This document shows positions 17,090 to 26,980 of a DNA stretch of 64,000 nt, piece after piece (position 1 is the stretch's first letter; each line of letters begins with the position of its first letter). This DNA is from an uncultured Oscillospiraceae bacterium. GTDB taxonomy: Bacteria; Bacillota; Clostridia; Oscillospirales; Oscillospiraceae. The position numbers and the translations under genes are program-made. The DNA lies in assembly GCA_947589225.1 (NCBI GenBank), contig CANQBC010000010.1:1-64000 (forward strand). The letters run 5' to 3'. A model generated the notes under the pieces. The model had not been told where the DNA came from, made no database searches, and saw only the letters and a list, made by a program, of their open reading frames with translations.

Positions 17090-19052
17090 TGGGAAGGATC
17101 CCCTCCCCGTTTTCGTCTATCATACCGCCCTCGCCCTCACCCTCGCCGGGATTTGTCTCCCCTCCGCCGGGGTTGGTTTCGCCCCCGCCGGGGTTGGTTT
17201 CGCCTCCGCCGGGGTTGGTTTCACCCCCGCCGGGATTCGTCTCCCCGCCTGTGCCGGGCCCCACTTCGGGCGGAGTTGTCACCGGTGGCTCGTCCTCCGG
17301 CTCCGGGCCCAGAGAGATATAGAACACGATCTCCGTGCCGATCTCCACCTCGTTCTGAGGATCGACGCTCTGCTGGAACACGCGGCCCTTGGCGACATCG
17401 GAGTTGAATTCCTCCACCTTCCTGCCCTTGAGGTTTTTCGCCTCAAGCTTCTGCATGGCGGTAGCCTCGGTCAAATCCTTGAGATCCGGCACCGGAACCA
17501 TGGGAATATCCGGGCCTGTGGAGTAGCTCAGCGTGATCGTCATCCCCTCGGTGAGCGGCGTATTGGCATCCGGGTATTGCTCAAACACATAGTCCGGGGT
17601 GTATGAGTCATGGGCCTTCGGCTCACAGTTGATATTCAGATTGAGCCTGTACCCCTCAAGAATGGTCCTGGCGTCACGGTAGTCCTTGTTGATGAGATAG
17701 GGCATCAGCACCTCCTCCTTGCCGGCGGCAATGGTGAGGGTGATGTGGATCTTCTCATCGGTGAGCGTCACCGTACGCCCGTAGGCGGGATCCTGCTTTA
17801 AGATATATCCCTCGGGATTCGTGGACTCGTAGTCGTACTTGGGCGGATCAAAGGTGTAATATCTCAGATAATCCTCGTTGTTCACAACGGCGTCGTACAT
17901 GGCGCCAACAAAGTTGGCGATGCTTATCTTATCTTCTTCCTTGGGCAGTATGATGTCCTTCAGGACATACTGCCACATGACCGTGAACAGGAGCACGAGC
18001 AGGACGATTATGCAGAATATCCCCACCAGCATGGTGTTCCGTCCGGCCTTTCGCCGGTTTTCACGGTACTCCTTCGGGGTGACATGGTTCCTGGTGGCGC
18101 CGTTTCCGCTGACACGCCTGCGGGCCGCCTCAACGCCGGAAATACCCCTCACGACAGGCACGGATCTCGTGGCCTCCATATCGTCGGCCATGGAGGGGAT
18201 GGCGGAATAGTTAAAGCGCACCGAGGGATTTTTGCGGAAATCCTCAAGGTCGGCGATCATCTCGGCGGCGGATTGGTAACGGGTGTTAATGTTGGGATCC
18301 ATGGCCCTCATGGTTATCTCCTCAAGGCCGACAGGTATATCCGGGTTTATCTCACGGGGCTGCAGAGGCACCGAGGATATGTGTTGTATGGCTATGGACA
18401 CCGGCGAATCCCCCTCAAAGGGAAGGCGTGAGGTCAACATCTCGTACATGACCACACCCACGGAATAAAGGTCGCTCCTTGTGTCAGCCGCTCCGCCCTT
18501 GGCCTGCTCCGGAGAGATATAATGGACTGAGCCCAGCGTCTGCTGGGTCAGGGTATTTTGCGTGGTGAGCAGCCTCGCGATCCCAAAATCGGCCACCTTC
18601 ACGTTGCCGTCCTTCAGGATCATGATATTGTGGGGCTTAATGTCCCGGTGGATGATGCCCCGGGAGTGGGCGTGCTCCAGGGCCTTGACGATCTGTGTGG
18701 TAAAGTGGAGGGCCTCCTTCCAGTTCAGTATCCCCTTGCGGTTTATGTACTGCTTCAGGGTGATGCCCTCAATGAGTTCCATGACGATATAGTCCACCCC
18801 GTCCGAGTGGTTCACGTCATAGACGGAGACAATATTCGGGTGCGACAGCATGGCCACAGCCTGGCTCTCGGCGTGGAAGCGCCGACGGAGATCCGGATCC
18901 TGGGCAAGGTCGGCCTTCAGGATCTTGATGGCCACAAACCGGTTCAGGCGGTGGTCAAGCGCCTTATAAACAACAGCCATACCGCCGGAGCCGATCTTTT
19001 CCTGTATCTCATACCTGTCGTCCAGGAATTTTCCGATATACATATCTTCCAT
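17082..19052 (-). CDS. prkC: Membrane Ser/Thr protein kinase with PASTA domains
   Basis: 656 residues. The kinase domain (~12-275) has the Gly loop IGSGGMAVVYKA, catalytic HRDIKPHN, DFG and SPEQ. One transmembrane helix lies at ~345-370, followed by extracellular PASTA repeats (~375-590) that bind muropeptides. The tail has five exact GGETNPG heptads, then a Glu/Gly stretch, a low-complexity extension likely lying in or through the cell wall. It pairs with the PrpC phosphatase 52 bases upstream. Kinases of this family sense cell-wall state and control growth, germination and division. Confidence 0.95.
   Translation of the reverse strand: MEDMYIGKFLDDRYEIQEKIGSGGMAVVYKALDHRLNRFVAIKILKADLAQDPDLRRRFHAESQAVAMLSHPNIVSVYDVNHSDGVDYIVMELIEGITLKQYINRKGILNWKEALHFTTQIVKALEHAHSRGIIHRDIKPHNIMILKDGNVKVADFGIARLLTTQNTLTQQTLGSVHYISPEQAKGGAADTRSDLYSVGVVMYEMLTSRLPFEGDSPVSIAIQHISSVPLQPREINPDIPVGLEEITMRAMDPNINTRYQSAAEMIADLEDFRKNPSVRFNYSAIPSMADDMEATRSVPVVRGISGVEAARRRVSGNGATRNHVTPKEYRENRRKAGRNTMLVGIFCIIVLLVLLFTVMWQYVLKDIILPKEEDKISIANFVGAMYDAVVNNEDYLRYYTFDPPKYDYESTNPEGYILKQDPAYGRTVTLTDEKIHITLTIAAGKEEVLMPYLINKDYRDARTILEGYRLNLNINCEPKAHDSYTPDYVFEQYPDANTPLTEGMTITLSYSTGPDIPMVPVPDLKDLTEATAMQKLEAKNLKGRKVEEFNSDVAKGRVFQQSVDPQNEVEIGTEIVFYISLGPEPEDEPPVTTPPEVGPGTGGETNPGGGETNPGGGETNPGGGETNPGGGETNPGEGEGEGGMIDENGEGILPSG
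17145..17249 (-). repeat. Five 21-bp tandem repeats in the 3' end of prkC
   Basis: Five in-frame copies of a 21-base unit encode GGETNPG. The copies differ at only a few third positions, so copy number could change by slippage without a frameshift. Confidence 0.85.
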
Positions 19053-19104
19053 TGTACTTCTTACCTCCCAATCGCGTTGTGGGAAAATCGTGAAGGACGT
19101 ATGC

Positions 19105-19839
19105 TCATCGTCTCAAGATCACGACAGTTACGTTGTCGGGAGCGCCCATTGTAAGCGCCATTTCCAGGAGCACCCGGCATGCTGACTCGGCGTTTTCCGC
19201 AGTGTCCAGAGTCTTTGCGATCTCCTCATCCGTGACCACATTCGTAAGACCGTCCGAGCACAAAAGGAGCGTGTCTCCCTCTTTCATCGTCACGGAGAAA
19301 AAGTCCGCGTCCACCTCCGCCGAAGTGCCGACGGCCCTGGTGATCAGGTTCTTTCTTGGGTGCAGACGGGACTGTTCCCTGGTTATCTCCCCGCGCTCTA
19401 TCATGTCCTCCACCACCGAGTGGTCGCGGGTGATCTGGCGAAGGAGCCCTTCGCTCATGTGGTAGGCTCTGCTGTCGCCCACATTCATGACGGTGGCGTC
19501 GGAGCCTATAATCACGGCGGACACCATTGTGGTCCCCATACCGTTGCAGGCCGCGTCGGCAATGCTCAGCTGGTAGACCGAGGCGTTGGCGGTACGCAGC
19601 GCGCTCTTCATGAGGCTGCACACGGCCCCCGTGACCCTGGAATTGGCAAGCCCCTCCCTGACCTCGCCGGCAAACACCGTGGCGGCCAGCGAGCTTGCGA
19701 CATTTCCGGCGTTGTGTCCGCCCATACCGTCGCAGACAAGCAGGAGCGCGGAGTCATGCTCTTCCTCCCTGTGGATGAAGCAGGCGTCCTGATTTGCCTT
19801 TCTCACCCGGCCCCTGTCCGTAATGGCCCATGAGTCCAT
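19105..19839 (-). CDS. prpC: PP2C-family Ser/Thr protein phosphatase
   Basis: 244 residues. It starts MDSWAITDRGRVRKANQD with the metal-binding aspartates in CDGMGGHNAG, NVGDSRAY, SDGLTN and PDNVTV, all typical of PPM/PP2C enzymes. It removes phosphate from targets of the kinase encoded just downstream. ATG 19839 is chosen because AGGTGA lies five bases before it; a GTG at 19848 overlapping the rlmN stop is the alternative. Confidence 0.93.
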   Translation of the reverse strand: MDSWAITDRGRVRKANQDACFIHREEEHDSALLLVCDGMGGHNAGNVASSLAATVFAGEVREGLANSRVTGAVCSLMKSALRTANASVYQLSIADAACNGMGTTMVSAVIIGSDATVMNVGDSRAYHMSEGLLRQITRDHSVVEDMIERGEITREQSRLHPRKNLITRAVGTSAEVDADFFSVTMKEGDTLLLCSDGLTNVVTDEEIAKTLDTAENAESACRVLLEMALTMGAPDNVTVVILRR

Positions 19840-19844
19840 AAGTC

Positions 19845-20909
19845 TCACCTCAGTTCTTCTCTCTCCCGCCGAAGCTGTCCGCAGCTCGCCTCGATGTCGG
19901 GCCCCAGCTTGCGGCGGACGGTGACGTTAATATTTCTCTTTTCAAGGGTGGCGATAAAGCTCCTCATTGCCTCCGGCGTTGAGGGGCGCAGTCTGCTCTC
20001 CGGCACCTCGTTCAATGGGATCAGATTCACATGTGAGCCCGTTCCGGCAAGCTTGTCCGCAAGCAGCCTCGCGTGGTAAGGCGTGTCATTCACGTCCCTT
20101 ATCATGGCGTACTCAAAGGATATCCTCCTGCCCGTGCGATCAAAATACCGCCGGCAGGCGGCCAGGAGCGTGTCCACATCCCAGGCCCGGTTCACCGGCA
20201 TGATCTTCGACCTTGTCTCATTGTCCGGCGCGTGGAGTGATACCGATAAAGTTAATTGTAACCCAAGTGCGGCCAGTTTGTCAATCTTTTCAACAATCCC
20301 GCATGTGGAAAGGGAAATATGCCGCATCCCGATATTCATTCCGTCGGGTTCGTTGACCAGCTTTAAAAACCTCACCACGTTGTCAAAGTTGTCCAGCGGC
20401 TCCCCTATCCCCATGAGGACGATATTTGAGAGCTTGAGTCCGGAGTCCGCCTGGGCCCAAAGAACCTGATCAAGTATTTCGGAGGCCGCCAGATTTCGTA
20501 CCTTTCCCCCGATCGTGGAGGCGCAGAAAGCGCAGCCCATCGGACAGCCCACCTCGCTCGACACACAGACGGTGTTTCCGTGTTCGTAGCGCATGACCAC
20601 GCTCTCCACATGGTTGCCGTCATATAGCCGCCACAGGTATTTTACCGTGCCGTCAAGGGCGGAGACCTGCTTTCGTTCCACTATGGGGGCTGTCAGGAAG
20701 AACCGCTCCTCAAGCTTCTCCCTGAGGGTTTTCGGGAGATTTGTCATCTCGTCAAAGCTCCTCACCGGGACGCTGAGCCACTTAAAAACCTGCTTTGCAC
20801 GGAAGGGCGGCTCGCCCATTTCCTTCAGCGCCGCGCAAAGCTCCTCCGGCAGCATAGATTTTATATCAGCCTTTGGGGGATTTTCTGTCACTTTTTCCGC
20901 AGAACACAT
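19845..20909 (-). CDS. rlmN: Dual-specificity RNA methyltransferase RlmN
   Basis: 354 residues; radical SAM enzyme that methylates C2 of A2503 in 23S rRNA and A37 of some tRNAs. The cluster-binding CPMGCAFC motif, the GIGEPLDNF motif and the two catalytic cysteines (STCG region and C-terminal EASCGQLR) are present. The gene start lies within the rsmB 3' end (22-base overlap), so it is translated from the same mRNA. Confidence 0.95.
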   Translation of the reverse strand: MCSAEKVTENPPKADIKSMLPEELCAALKEMGEPPFRAKQVFKWLSVPVRSFDEMTNLPKTLREKLEERFFLTAPIVERKQVSALDGTVKYLWRLYDGNHVESVVMRYEHGNTVCVSSEVGCPMGCAFCASTIGGKVRNLAASEILDQVLWAQADSGLKLSNIVLMGIGEPLDNFDNVVRFLKLVNEPDGMNIGMRHISLSTCGIVEKIDKLAALGLQLTLSVSLHAPDNETRSKIMPVNRAWDVDTLLAACRRYFDRTGRRISFEYAMIRDVNDTPYHARLLADKLAGTGSHVNLIPLNEVPESRLRPSTPEAMRSFIATLEKRNINVTVRRKLGPDIEASCGQLRREREELR

Positions 20910-22195
20910 ATAAAAAACCCATCCGTATCTCCCTGACCGGGCAGTATGGTCGTATAACGCTCGTGTTTGCCGAAGGGAGCCGGCAGCGAGATCTCCGCCG
21001 CCTCAAAGTCCCGGCGGAGCCTCAAAAATTCGCCGATCACATCCTCGTTCTCCCGCCGCAGGATCGTACAGGTGGAGTAGACGAGCCTCCCGCCCGGCTT
21101 TACGTACCCGGCGGCGTTTTTTAAAATGTCAAGCTGTATGGCGGGCAGCCGGTCAAGCTCCCCGGGATCCTTGTAGCGTATATCCGGTTTCTTGCGGATC
21201 ACCCCAAGGCCGGAACAGGGCGCGTCGGCAAGAACAACATCGGCCGTACCCTCAAGCTCCGGGATACGGATCCGGGCGTCGCCAACGGAAACATTTATGA
21301 TGTCAAGCCCCAGGCGCCGGGCGCCTTTTTCAATGAGCGCCGCCTTCTTTTCGTGTATGTCAAAGGCGCGAACAACGCCCCGGTCTTTCATGGCGACGGC
21401 CGCCGCGAAGGACTTGCCCCCGGGGGCCGCGCATACATCCAGCACCGTGTCCCCCGGCTTCACGCCGGAGGCCAGCACCGCGAACCTGGCGGCGGCGTCC
21501 TGAACGTAGAAAAGGCCGTTTTGAAACGCGGAAAGGCTCTCAAGGGAACCCGTATTCCCAAGGTAAAGCGCGTCCGAAAGGTACGGGCACTCGCATACCG
21601 TGACGCCCAAGCTCTCCAGGGCGGCTTTCAGTTCCCGTGGGGTGGTTTTCAGGGTATTGACCTGGACGGTCATTGCCGTGGGAGCGTTGTCGGCCATGAG
21701 TATCTTTTCCGTACTCTCCCGGCCATACTCCTCCATAAGCTCACGGACAAGCCATTCCGGGTGGCTCCATCTGATCGACAGGTACTCCTCAACGCTTCCG
21801 GCGTCAATGTCGAACTTTCCGTTGCGCTCGGAGACACGGCGCAGGACGGCGTTCACAAGCCCCGCGGCGCGGGGGACGCGGCGCTTAGCCAGCTCCACCC
21901 CCTCGCTGACCGCCGCCCTGTCGGGTACGCGGTCAAGAAAGATCATCTGATAGGCCGACAGTCTCAGTATGTCCTTCACGACGGGCTGAAATTTCCCGTA
22001 CTTTTCTGTACAACGGGATATACAGTAGTCGAGGTACGTCCGGTTCTGGAGCACCCCGCCGGTTATATTGAGGGCCAGGGCGCGCTCCCTCGCGTCCTCC
22101 GGGCCGTTGCAGGAGAGAAAGGTATCCGGCCTTGCCCCGCGTGCGCGAAAGGCTGACAGCGCGTTCAAGGCGGCCTCGCGGGCGTTTACAGGCAT
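20888..22195 (-). CDS. rsmB: 16S rRNA (cytosine-967-C5)-methyltransferase
   Basis: 435 residues. The N-terminal NusB-like domain (~1-140) is followed by a SAM-dependent methyltransferase domain with DVCAAPGGK, DAPCSGLGVIRKKPDI (catalytic Cys in APCSG) and VYSTCT (second Cys). It makes m5C967 in 16S rRNA. It overlaps fmt by 10 bases; the fmt-rsmB-rlmN-prpC-prkC order is common to Firmicutes. Confidence 0.94.
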   Translation of the reverse strand: MPVNAREAALNALSAFRARGARPDTFLSCNGPEDARERALALNITGGVLQNRTYLDYCISRCTEKYGKFQPVVKDILRLSAYQMIFLDRVPDRAAVSEGVELAKRRVPRAAGLVNAVLRRVSERNGKFDIDAGSVEEYLSIRWSHPEWLVRELMEEYGRESTEKILMADNAPTAMTVQVNTLKTTPRELKAALESLGVTVCECPYLSDALYLGNTGSLESLSAFQNGLFYVQDAAARFAVLASGVKPGDTVLDVCAAPGGKSFAAAVAMKDRGVVRAFDIHEKKAALIEKGARRLGLDIINVSVGDARIRIPELEGTADVVLADAPCSGLGVIRKKPDIRYKDPGELDRLPAIQLDILKNAAGYVKPGGRLVYSTCTILRRENEDVIGEFLRLRRDFEAAEISLPAPFGKHERYTTILPGQGDTDGFFICVLRKK

Positions 22196-23100
22196 ATGGG
22201 GTGCCCCCTCAGAAAGTCGGCCGCCGCCATTCGCCTGCCGCCGGGGGCCTGAAGCTCGGTGATGGTCACGGAGCCGTCGGTCACGGCCACCTCAATGCCG
22301 GCCTTTCCGGCGGAAAGGATCGTACCCGGCGCGGCGGAGACCGGTTCTCCGGAAAAAACGGCTTTATATATCTTGTACCGCACTCCCGCGATCTCGGCGG
22401 AAGCCACGGGCCAGGGATCCAGGCCGGCGATCCGGCTGACCACGAGCCTCCCCGGCATGGCAAAGTCCAGCTCCGCCATATCCTTCGTAAGCGGCGGGGC
22501 CATGGTGGCCTCCGCTTCGTTCTGGGGAGTCCTCACGGCGGTTCCGTCCGCGATATGGCGGAGCGTGCCGCAAAGGAGCTCCGCTCCCATGGGAGCCAGC
22601 CGCTCAAAAAGCTCCCCCGCCGTCTCCCCGGGGAGTATGTCGGTTTCGCGCGCGTCGATGATATCCCCCGCGTCCATGGCCTCGGCCATATACTGGGCGG
22701 TGACGCCGGTCTTTGCCTCGCCGTTTATGACCGCCCACTGGATGGGCGCGGCACCCCGGTATTTGGGCAGGAGCGAACCGTGTATGTTGACGCAGCCATA
22801 AGGGGGGATCTCAAGGATCTCCTTCGGAAGTATACGGCCATAGGCCACCACGGCGATCACATCGGGGGCGAGGGATCTTATAAGCTCCGCCGCCGTGCCG
22901 TCGCGGAGCCTGGTAGGCTGATAGACGGGCAGTCCACGTTCCAGCGCCAGCTTTTTCACCGGCGGCGCCTCAATTTTCTGTTTTCTCCCAACGGGCCTGT
23001 CCGGCTGGGTAAAAACTCCGACCACCTCGCAGCCCATGTCCAGCAGGCCCTTCAGCGAACAGGCCGCGAAGTCCGGAGTGCCCATGAATAAAACTCTCAT
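22186..23100 (-). CDS. fmt: Methionyl-tRNA formyltransferase
   Basis: 304 residues. It formylates initiator Met-tRNA using 10-formyl-tetrahydrofolate. The N-terminal formyltransferase domain starts MRVLFMGTPDFA, with the signature NIHGSLLPKYRGAAPIQWA holding the catalytic Asn, His and the later Asp. A C-terminal OB-like tRNA-binding domain follows. It overlaps def by 4 bases (ATGA) behind AGGAAG, so formylation and deformylation enzymes are made together. Confidence 0.96.
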   Translation of the reverse strand: MRVLFMGTPDFAACSLKGLLDMGCEVVGVFTQPDRPVGRKQKIEAPPVKKLALERGLPVYQPTRLRDGTAAELIRSLAPDVIAVVAYGRILPKEILEIPPYGCVNIHGSLLPKYRGAAPIQWAVINGEAKTGVTAQYMAEAMDAGDIIDARETDILPGETAGELFERLAPMGAELLCGTLRHIADGTAVRTPQNEAEATMAPPLTKDMAELDFAMPGRLVVSRIAGLDPWPVASAEIAGVRYKIYKAVFSGEPVSAAPGTILSAGKAGIEVAVTDGSVTITELQAPGGRRMAAADFLRGHPICL

Positions 23101-23606
23101 TGCTCTTCCTGTCTCATTTCCTCAAGTTCCTCGGGCGTCAAAATCCGCTCTGCCCTCTCGGTAAACAAATGACCGTCCAGATGGTCTATCTCATGGCAGA
23201 AGCACCGGGCGGTGAGGCCTGTGCCCTCCACCTCAAAGCTGTTGCCGAAGCGATCCTGCGCCCTTACAACCACGTGCTCCGGACGGGTGACAATGCCATA
23301 GACGCCGGGTACGGAGAGGCAGCCCTCCTGCCCCGTCTGTTCCCCGTCGCAGCCCACGATCTCAGGATTTATAAGCTCGATGATCTGCTCCTCCGGGGCA
23401 AGCTCCTCGCGGTTTGTGTCCATGACAATGACGGCGCGGCGCAGCACGCCCACCTGGGGGGCGGCAAGGCCGACTCCGTCGGCCTGCAGGAGCGTCTCGC
23501 GCATGTCGTCAAGAAGGGTGTGAAGCCTCTTGTTGAAGTCGGTGACGGGACGGCTTTTTTTGAGAAGGATGGAGTCACCCTCCTCGCGAATGTTCCTCAA
23601 TGCCAT
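23097..23606 (-). CDS. def: Peptide deformylase
   Basis: 169 residues; metalloenzyme that removes the formyl group from nascent chains. All three motifs are intact: GVGLAAPQVG, QEGCLSVPG (metal-ligand Cys) and HEIDHLDG (two His ligands and catalytic Glu). It has a good ribosome site (AAGGAGAG) and a 40-base gap to priA. Confidence 0.96.
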   Translation of the reverse strand: MALRNIREEGDSILLKKSRPVTDFNKRLHTLLDDMRETLLQADGVGLAAPQVGVLRRAVIVMDTNREELAPEEQIIELINPEIVGCDGEQTGQEGCLSVPGVYGIVTRPEHVVVRAQDRFGNSFEVEGTGLTARCFCHEIDHLDGHLFTERAERILTPEELEEMRQEEQ

Positions 23607-23646
23607 AATGGGTTTCTCTCCTTAAGTGATCTGGAAAATCATATGA

Positions 23647-25893
23647 TCAGTCCATCGGATCCGCGTCGGCGTATACCGCCAGCTTCCTCCACTGGGGATC
23701 TCCGGCAAAGGCGCGTATAACGCCGCTGACGAGATCCCGCGTCAGCCTGGTATTTGTAAGTTGCAGCGTCAGCTTGTAGCGAAAGCGGTTATTGACCTTG
23801 GTAATACCCGCGGGAGCGGGGCCCAGGACGGTCAAGTCCGCATCATGCCCCGCCTGCCCTCTGAACATTTCGGCCAGCCGCACACACCCCCGAAGAACCA
23901 TCCCCTCATCAAGGCCCGTGACCGTTACGGTCATTTGATCCCTGACCGGGGGGACATCCATCAGTTTTCTTATTCCTATCTCATGCTCATAAAAGCCCAT
24001 GTAGTCCTGTCTGGCGGCAAGCTTCAATACGCTGTTCTCCGGCGTGAGGGTCTGAAGAACCGCTCTGCCTGTCTTATCCCCTCTGCCGGAACGGCCCACC
24101 ACCTGGGTTATCAGGGAAAACGTGCGCTCATGGGCGCGGAAATCCCCGGCGTAAAGGGATTGGTCGGCGGATATGACGGCCGCCAGGGTGACGTTTGAAA
24201 AGTCAAGACCCTTGGTGACCATCTGAGTACCTAAAAGTATGGGTACGCGCTGGTTTTTAAAAAGGCTCAGAAGCCTCTGGTGCGAGCCGGCTTTTGATAC
24301 GGTGTCCGTGTCCATGCGGATGACGCCCACGCCTGGAAAAAGCTCACCCAGCTCATCCTCAAGCTTCTGCGTACCCACCCCCACGAATTTCAGCTTTCCG
24401 CCGCATTCGGGACACTCCTCCGGAACGGGCGAGGACCAGCCGCAGTAGTGGCAGCGGAGGCTCTGTCCCACGGAGTGGTATGTCATGGAGACAGAGCAGT
24501 TTTTGCACTCGAAGGTGTACCCGCACTCGCCGCACATGACCAGATTCGACGCCCCGCGGCGGTTTAAGAAGAGTATGCTCTGCTCCCCGTTTTCAATGTT
24601 TTTCGCAAGCTCATCCCGTAAAAGAGAGCTTATGGCCCCGCCGTTGCCGTTACGCAGTTCTTCGCGCATGTCCGCGATAAGGACCTTTGGAAGCGGGTGG
24701 GCGTTAAAGCGGCTTTCCAGCGTGAAGAGGCCGTAGCGCCCCTCGCGCGCGGCGTACATGGATTCCACCGACGGCGTGGCGGATCCCAGGAGAAGAAGCG
24801 CGTTTTCATGGACGCACCTGTATTTGGCCACGTCCCTGGCGTGGTAGCGGGGAGCGTTTTCGGATTTGTAGGTGTGCTCCTGCTCCTCGTCAATGACGAT
24901 GATCCCGATATTCTCCAACGGCGCGAACACCGCCGAGCGCGTCCCGATCACCACACGAACTTTACCTTTTCGTATTCTCTTCCACTCGTCGTACCGTTCG
25001 CCCATCGTCAATGACGAGTGGAGGACGGCGATGTCGTCGCCGAAGTGGCTTGAGAAGATCTCCACAAGCTGCGGTGTCAGGGCTATCTCCGGCACCATGA
25101 TAAGAGCCGTCCTGCCATCGCGCAGAGTCTCCTGAACAAGGCGGATATACACGCTTGTCTTTCCGCTTCCGGTAACGCCGTAAAGGAGCGCCGCCGTAGG
25201 CTTGCCGGAACGCATCAGCCTGAGGAGTCCGTCAAACGCGCGTGTCTGCTCCTCCGTCAGCTCAATGGGCTCCGCCTCCGGCTCAAAAGCTCTTACCGGG
25301 CGCCGATAGACCTCCCGCACCGAAGTGGTGATCAGGCCCTGCTTCTCCAATGCCGTAACGGAGGTCGAGGATGCCCCGGTAAAAGCGAGGATATCGGTGA
25401 CCGCGGCTTCTCCCACGGCGGCGAGGAAATTGAGGATCGCCTCCTGTTTCGGGGCGGACATATGCTTGTGTGCGGCGACCTCCATGATATCCTCGGCGGA
25501 GGCCGCCAGGGCGGCGAACTTCTGTGTCTTGTCCCCCACTCTCCGCTCACCGGAAGAAAACCACATCCCCGCCGGGAGCATGGCGCGGGCGGCCTCGTAA
25601 AAGGTACAGAAGAACCGCTCGCGCATCCAAAGAGCAAGCTTTATCTGCTCGGGAGAAAAAACCGGCTCGGGATCAAGTATGCTCGTCACCTCTTTGAGCT
25701 TGTCACGCTCAGACTCTCCCTCCAGCGAGAGGACTATCCCCTCGCACGGACGGTTGCCCTTTCCAAAGGGCACCGTCACCCGGCAGCCGGGCAGGAGGGT
25801 TTCCGAGAGCCTTTCAGGCACGATATAGGAGTACGGCCTGTCAATGGCGTATATCGCGGCCGAGACGGCTATTTTCGCTATGTTCATTGCCAT
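23647..25893 (-). CDS. priA: Primosomal replication-restart helicase PriA
   Basis: 748 residues. The N-terminal fork-binding domain is followed by helicase motifs GVTGSGKT (Walker A) and DEEQ (where E. coli has DEEH). The zinc-binding Cys clusters are CGECGYTFECKNC and CHYCGWSSPVPEECPEC. The C-terminal helicase half has RSGRGDKTG. It reloads the replisome at stalled forks. AGGAGG lies eight bases before ATG 25893. The rpoZ gene is 25 bases upstream. Confidence 0.95.
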   Translation of the reverse strand: MAMNIAKIAVSAAIYAIDRPYSYIVPERLSETLLPGCRVTVPFGKGNRPCEGIVLSLEGESERDKLKEVTSILDPEPVFSPEQIKLALWMRERFFCTFYEAARAMLPAGMWFSSGERRVGDKTQKFAALAASAEDIMEVAAHKHMSAPKQEAILNFLAAVGEAAVTDILAFTGASSTSVTALEKQGLITTSVREVYRRPVRAFEPEAEPIELTEEQTRAFDGLLRLMRSGKPTAALLYGVTGSGKTSVYIRLVQETLRDGRTALIMVPEIALTPQLVEIFSSHFGDDIAVLHSSLTMGERYDEWKRIRKGKVRVVIGTRSAVFAPLENIGIIVIDEEQEHTYKSENAPRYHARDVAKYRCVHENALLLLGSATPSVESMYAAREGRYGLFTLESRFNAHPLPKVLIADMREELRNGNGGAISSLLRDELAKNIENGEQSILFLNRRGASNLVMCGECGYTFECKNCSVSMTYHSVGQSLRCHYCGWSSPVPEECPECGGKLKFVGVGTQKLEDELGELFPGVGVIRMDTDTVSKAGSHQRLLSLFKNQRVPILLGTQMVTKGLDFSNVTLAAVISADQSLYAGDFRAHERTFSLITQVVGRSGRGDKTGRAVLQTLTPENSVLKLAARQDYMGFYEHEIGIRKLMDVPPVRDQMTVTVTGLDEGMVLRGCVRLAEMFRGQAGHDADLTVLGPAPAGITKVNNRFRYKLTLQLTNTRLTRDLVSGVIRAFAGDPQWRKLAVYADADPMD

Positions 25894-25918
25894 CCTTCGG
25901 CCTCCTTAAAGTGATTTC

Positions 25919-26113
25919 TCAGACGGTAGCCGTGATCTTGCCCTCCGCGATCTCATTTATGGCCATAGAGACAGGCTTATCGTCAAGGGAAACGCCCTGC
26001 GTCTCGGCGTCGACGGCGATGGCGCGGGCGCGCTGGGCAATCAGGTTAACGAGCAAGTAACGGCTGTTGCCCGTGTGGGAAAGAAGCTCGGGCATCGTTG
26101 GATAAAGCATCAT
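25919..26113 (-). CDS. rpoZ: RNA polymerase omega subunit
   Basis: 64 residues, short for the family but collinear with clostridial omega. It carries SRYLLVNLIAQRARAIA and a KPVSMAINEIAEGKI segment. It stabilises beta-prime and helps assembly. Context gmk-rpoZ-priA is classic. Two ATG in a row follow AAAGGAAG; either can be used. Confidence 0.9.
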   Translation of the reverse strand: MMLYPTMPELLSHTGNSRYLLVNLIAQRARAIAVDAETQGVSLDDKPVSMAINEIAEGKITATV

Positions 26114-26139
26114 GTTAAAAACTTCCTTTCAAAAAGCGC

Positions 26140-26700
26140 TTATAACGCGTTGTTGATTATATCAAGGATCTCGCCGGCGGCGCGCTTGTAGTCGTCGTTG
26201 ACCACCACATGGTCGTAGTGGACGGCCTCGGCAAGCTCATTCCTGGCGGTCTCCAGCCGGAGGCGTATCTTCTCCTCGCTGTCCGTGGCGCGGCCCCGCA
26301 GGCGGGCTTCAAGGGTCTCCAGACTTGGCGGAGCGATGAATATGGAGATGGCCTCGGGCATAGCGGCCTTGATCTGCCTTGCGCCCTGGATCTCAATATC
26401 CAGAAAGACGTCAACGCCCTCGGCAAGCTTTTCCTCCACAGGGCCTCTGGGGGTTCCGTAGGAGCATTTGGCGTAGCGCGCGTGTTCAAGGAACTGACCC
26501 TTTTCCACCATTTCATCAAATTGACCCTGAGTGATGAAGAAATACTCAACGCCGTCCCTCTCCCCCGGCCTGGGGGCGCGGGTGGTGGCGGAAACGGAGA
26601 AGTGGTAATTTGAATAGCGCCGGAACACCTCCCCCAGCACGGTGCTCTTTCCCGCGCCGGACGGGCCTGAGACGATGAAAGCCCTGCCTTTTTTATTCAT
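26140..26700 (-). CDS. gmk: Guanylate kinase
   Basis: 186 residues from ATG 26700; converts GMP to GDP with ATP. The P-loop is [11 protein letters not shown]-binding residues lie in [17 protein letters not shown], and the lid region [17 protein letters not shown] is present. The open frame runs 50 codons further upstream, but that part is low-complexity translation of the remA 3' end in another frame. The chosen start overlaps the remA stop by 8 bases. Confidence 0.95.
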   Translation of the reverse strand: MNKKGRAFIVSGPSGAGKSTVLGEVFRRYSNYHFSVSATTRAPRPGERDGVEYFFITQGQFDEMVEKGQFLEHARYAKCSYGTPRGPVEEKLAEGVDVFLDIEIQGARQIKAAMPEAISIFIAPPSLETLEARLRGRATDSEEKIRLRLETARNELAEAVHYDHVVVNDDYKRAAGEILDIINNAL

Positions 26701-26974
26701 CCTCCGTCTCCTCCTCAAACTCAAGCTCCTCCCTGTCGGGCTTGCCGGCCAGCCGTCCCGAAACGGTCTCCGGCTGGATAGCGGAGAGAACCGTGTGTCC
26801 GCTGTCGCAGACAATGACGGCCCGGGTCCTGCGGCCGTAAGTGGCGTCAATGAGCATGCCCCGGTCGCGGGCGTCGGTGATTATGCGTTTTATCGGCGCC
26901 GAGTCGGGACTCACCACCGCGATAATGCGGTTTACGGACAACATATTGCCGAATCCGATGTTTACAAGTCTCAT
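26693..26974 (-). CDS. remA: RemA/DUF370 family regulator
   Basis: 93 residues starting [20 protein letters not shown]. This strongly conserved N-terminus is found in RemA, a DNA-binding protein that activates matrix genes in Bacillus subtilis. The core is followed by a Glu-rich tail ([13 protein letters not shown]) usual in clostridial members. GGAG lies before the ATG. The yicC-remA-gmk-rpoZ order is conserved across Firmicutes. Confidence 0.93.
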   Translation of the reverse strand: MRLVNIGFGNMLSVNRIIAVVSPDSAPIKRIITDARDRGMLIDATYGRRTRAVIVCDSGHTVLSAIQPETVSGRLAGKPDREELEFEEETEDE

Positions 26975-26980
26975 CTTTTC

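Noticed and set aside
17145..17249. CRISPR-like short direct repeats
   Set aside because: They are contiguous 21-bp units inside prkC, in frame, with no spacers.
26701..26850. 50-codon N-terminal extension of guanylate kinase
   Set aside because: Overlaps remA in another frame and is Arg/Ser/Pro-rich; ATG 26700 matches the family start.
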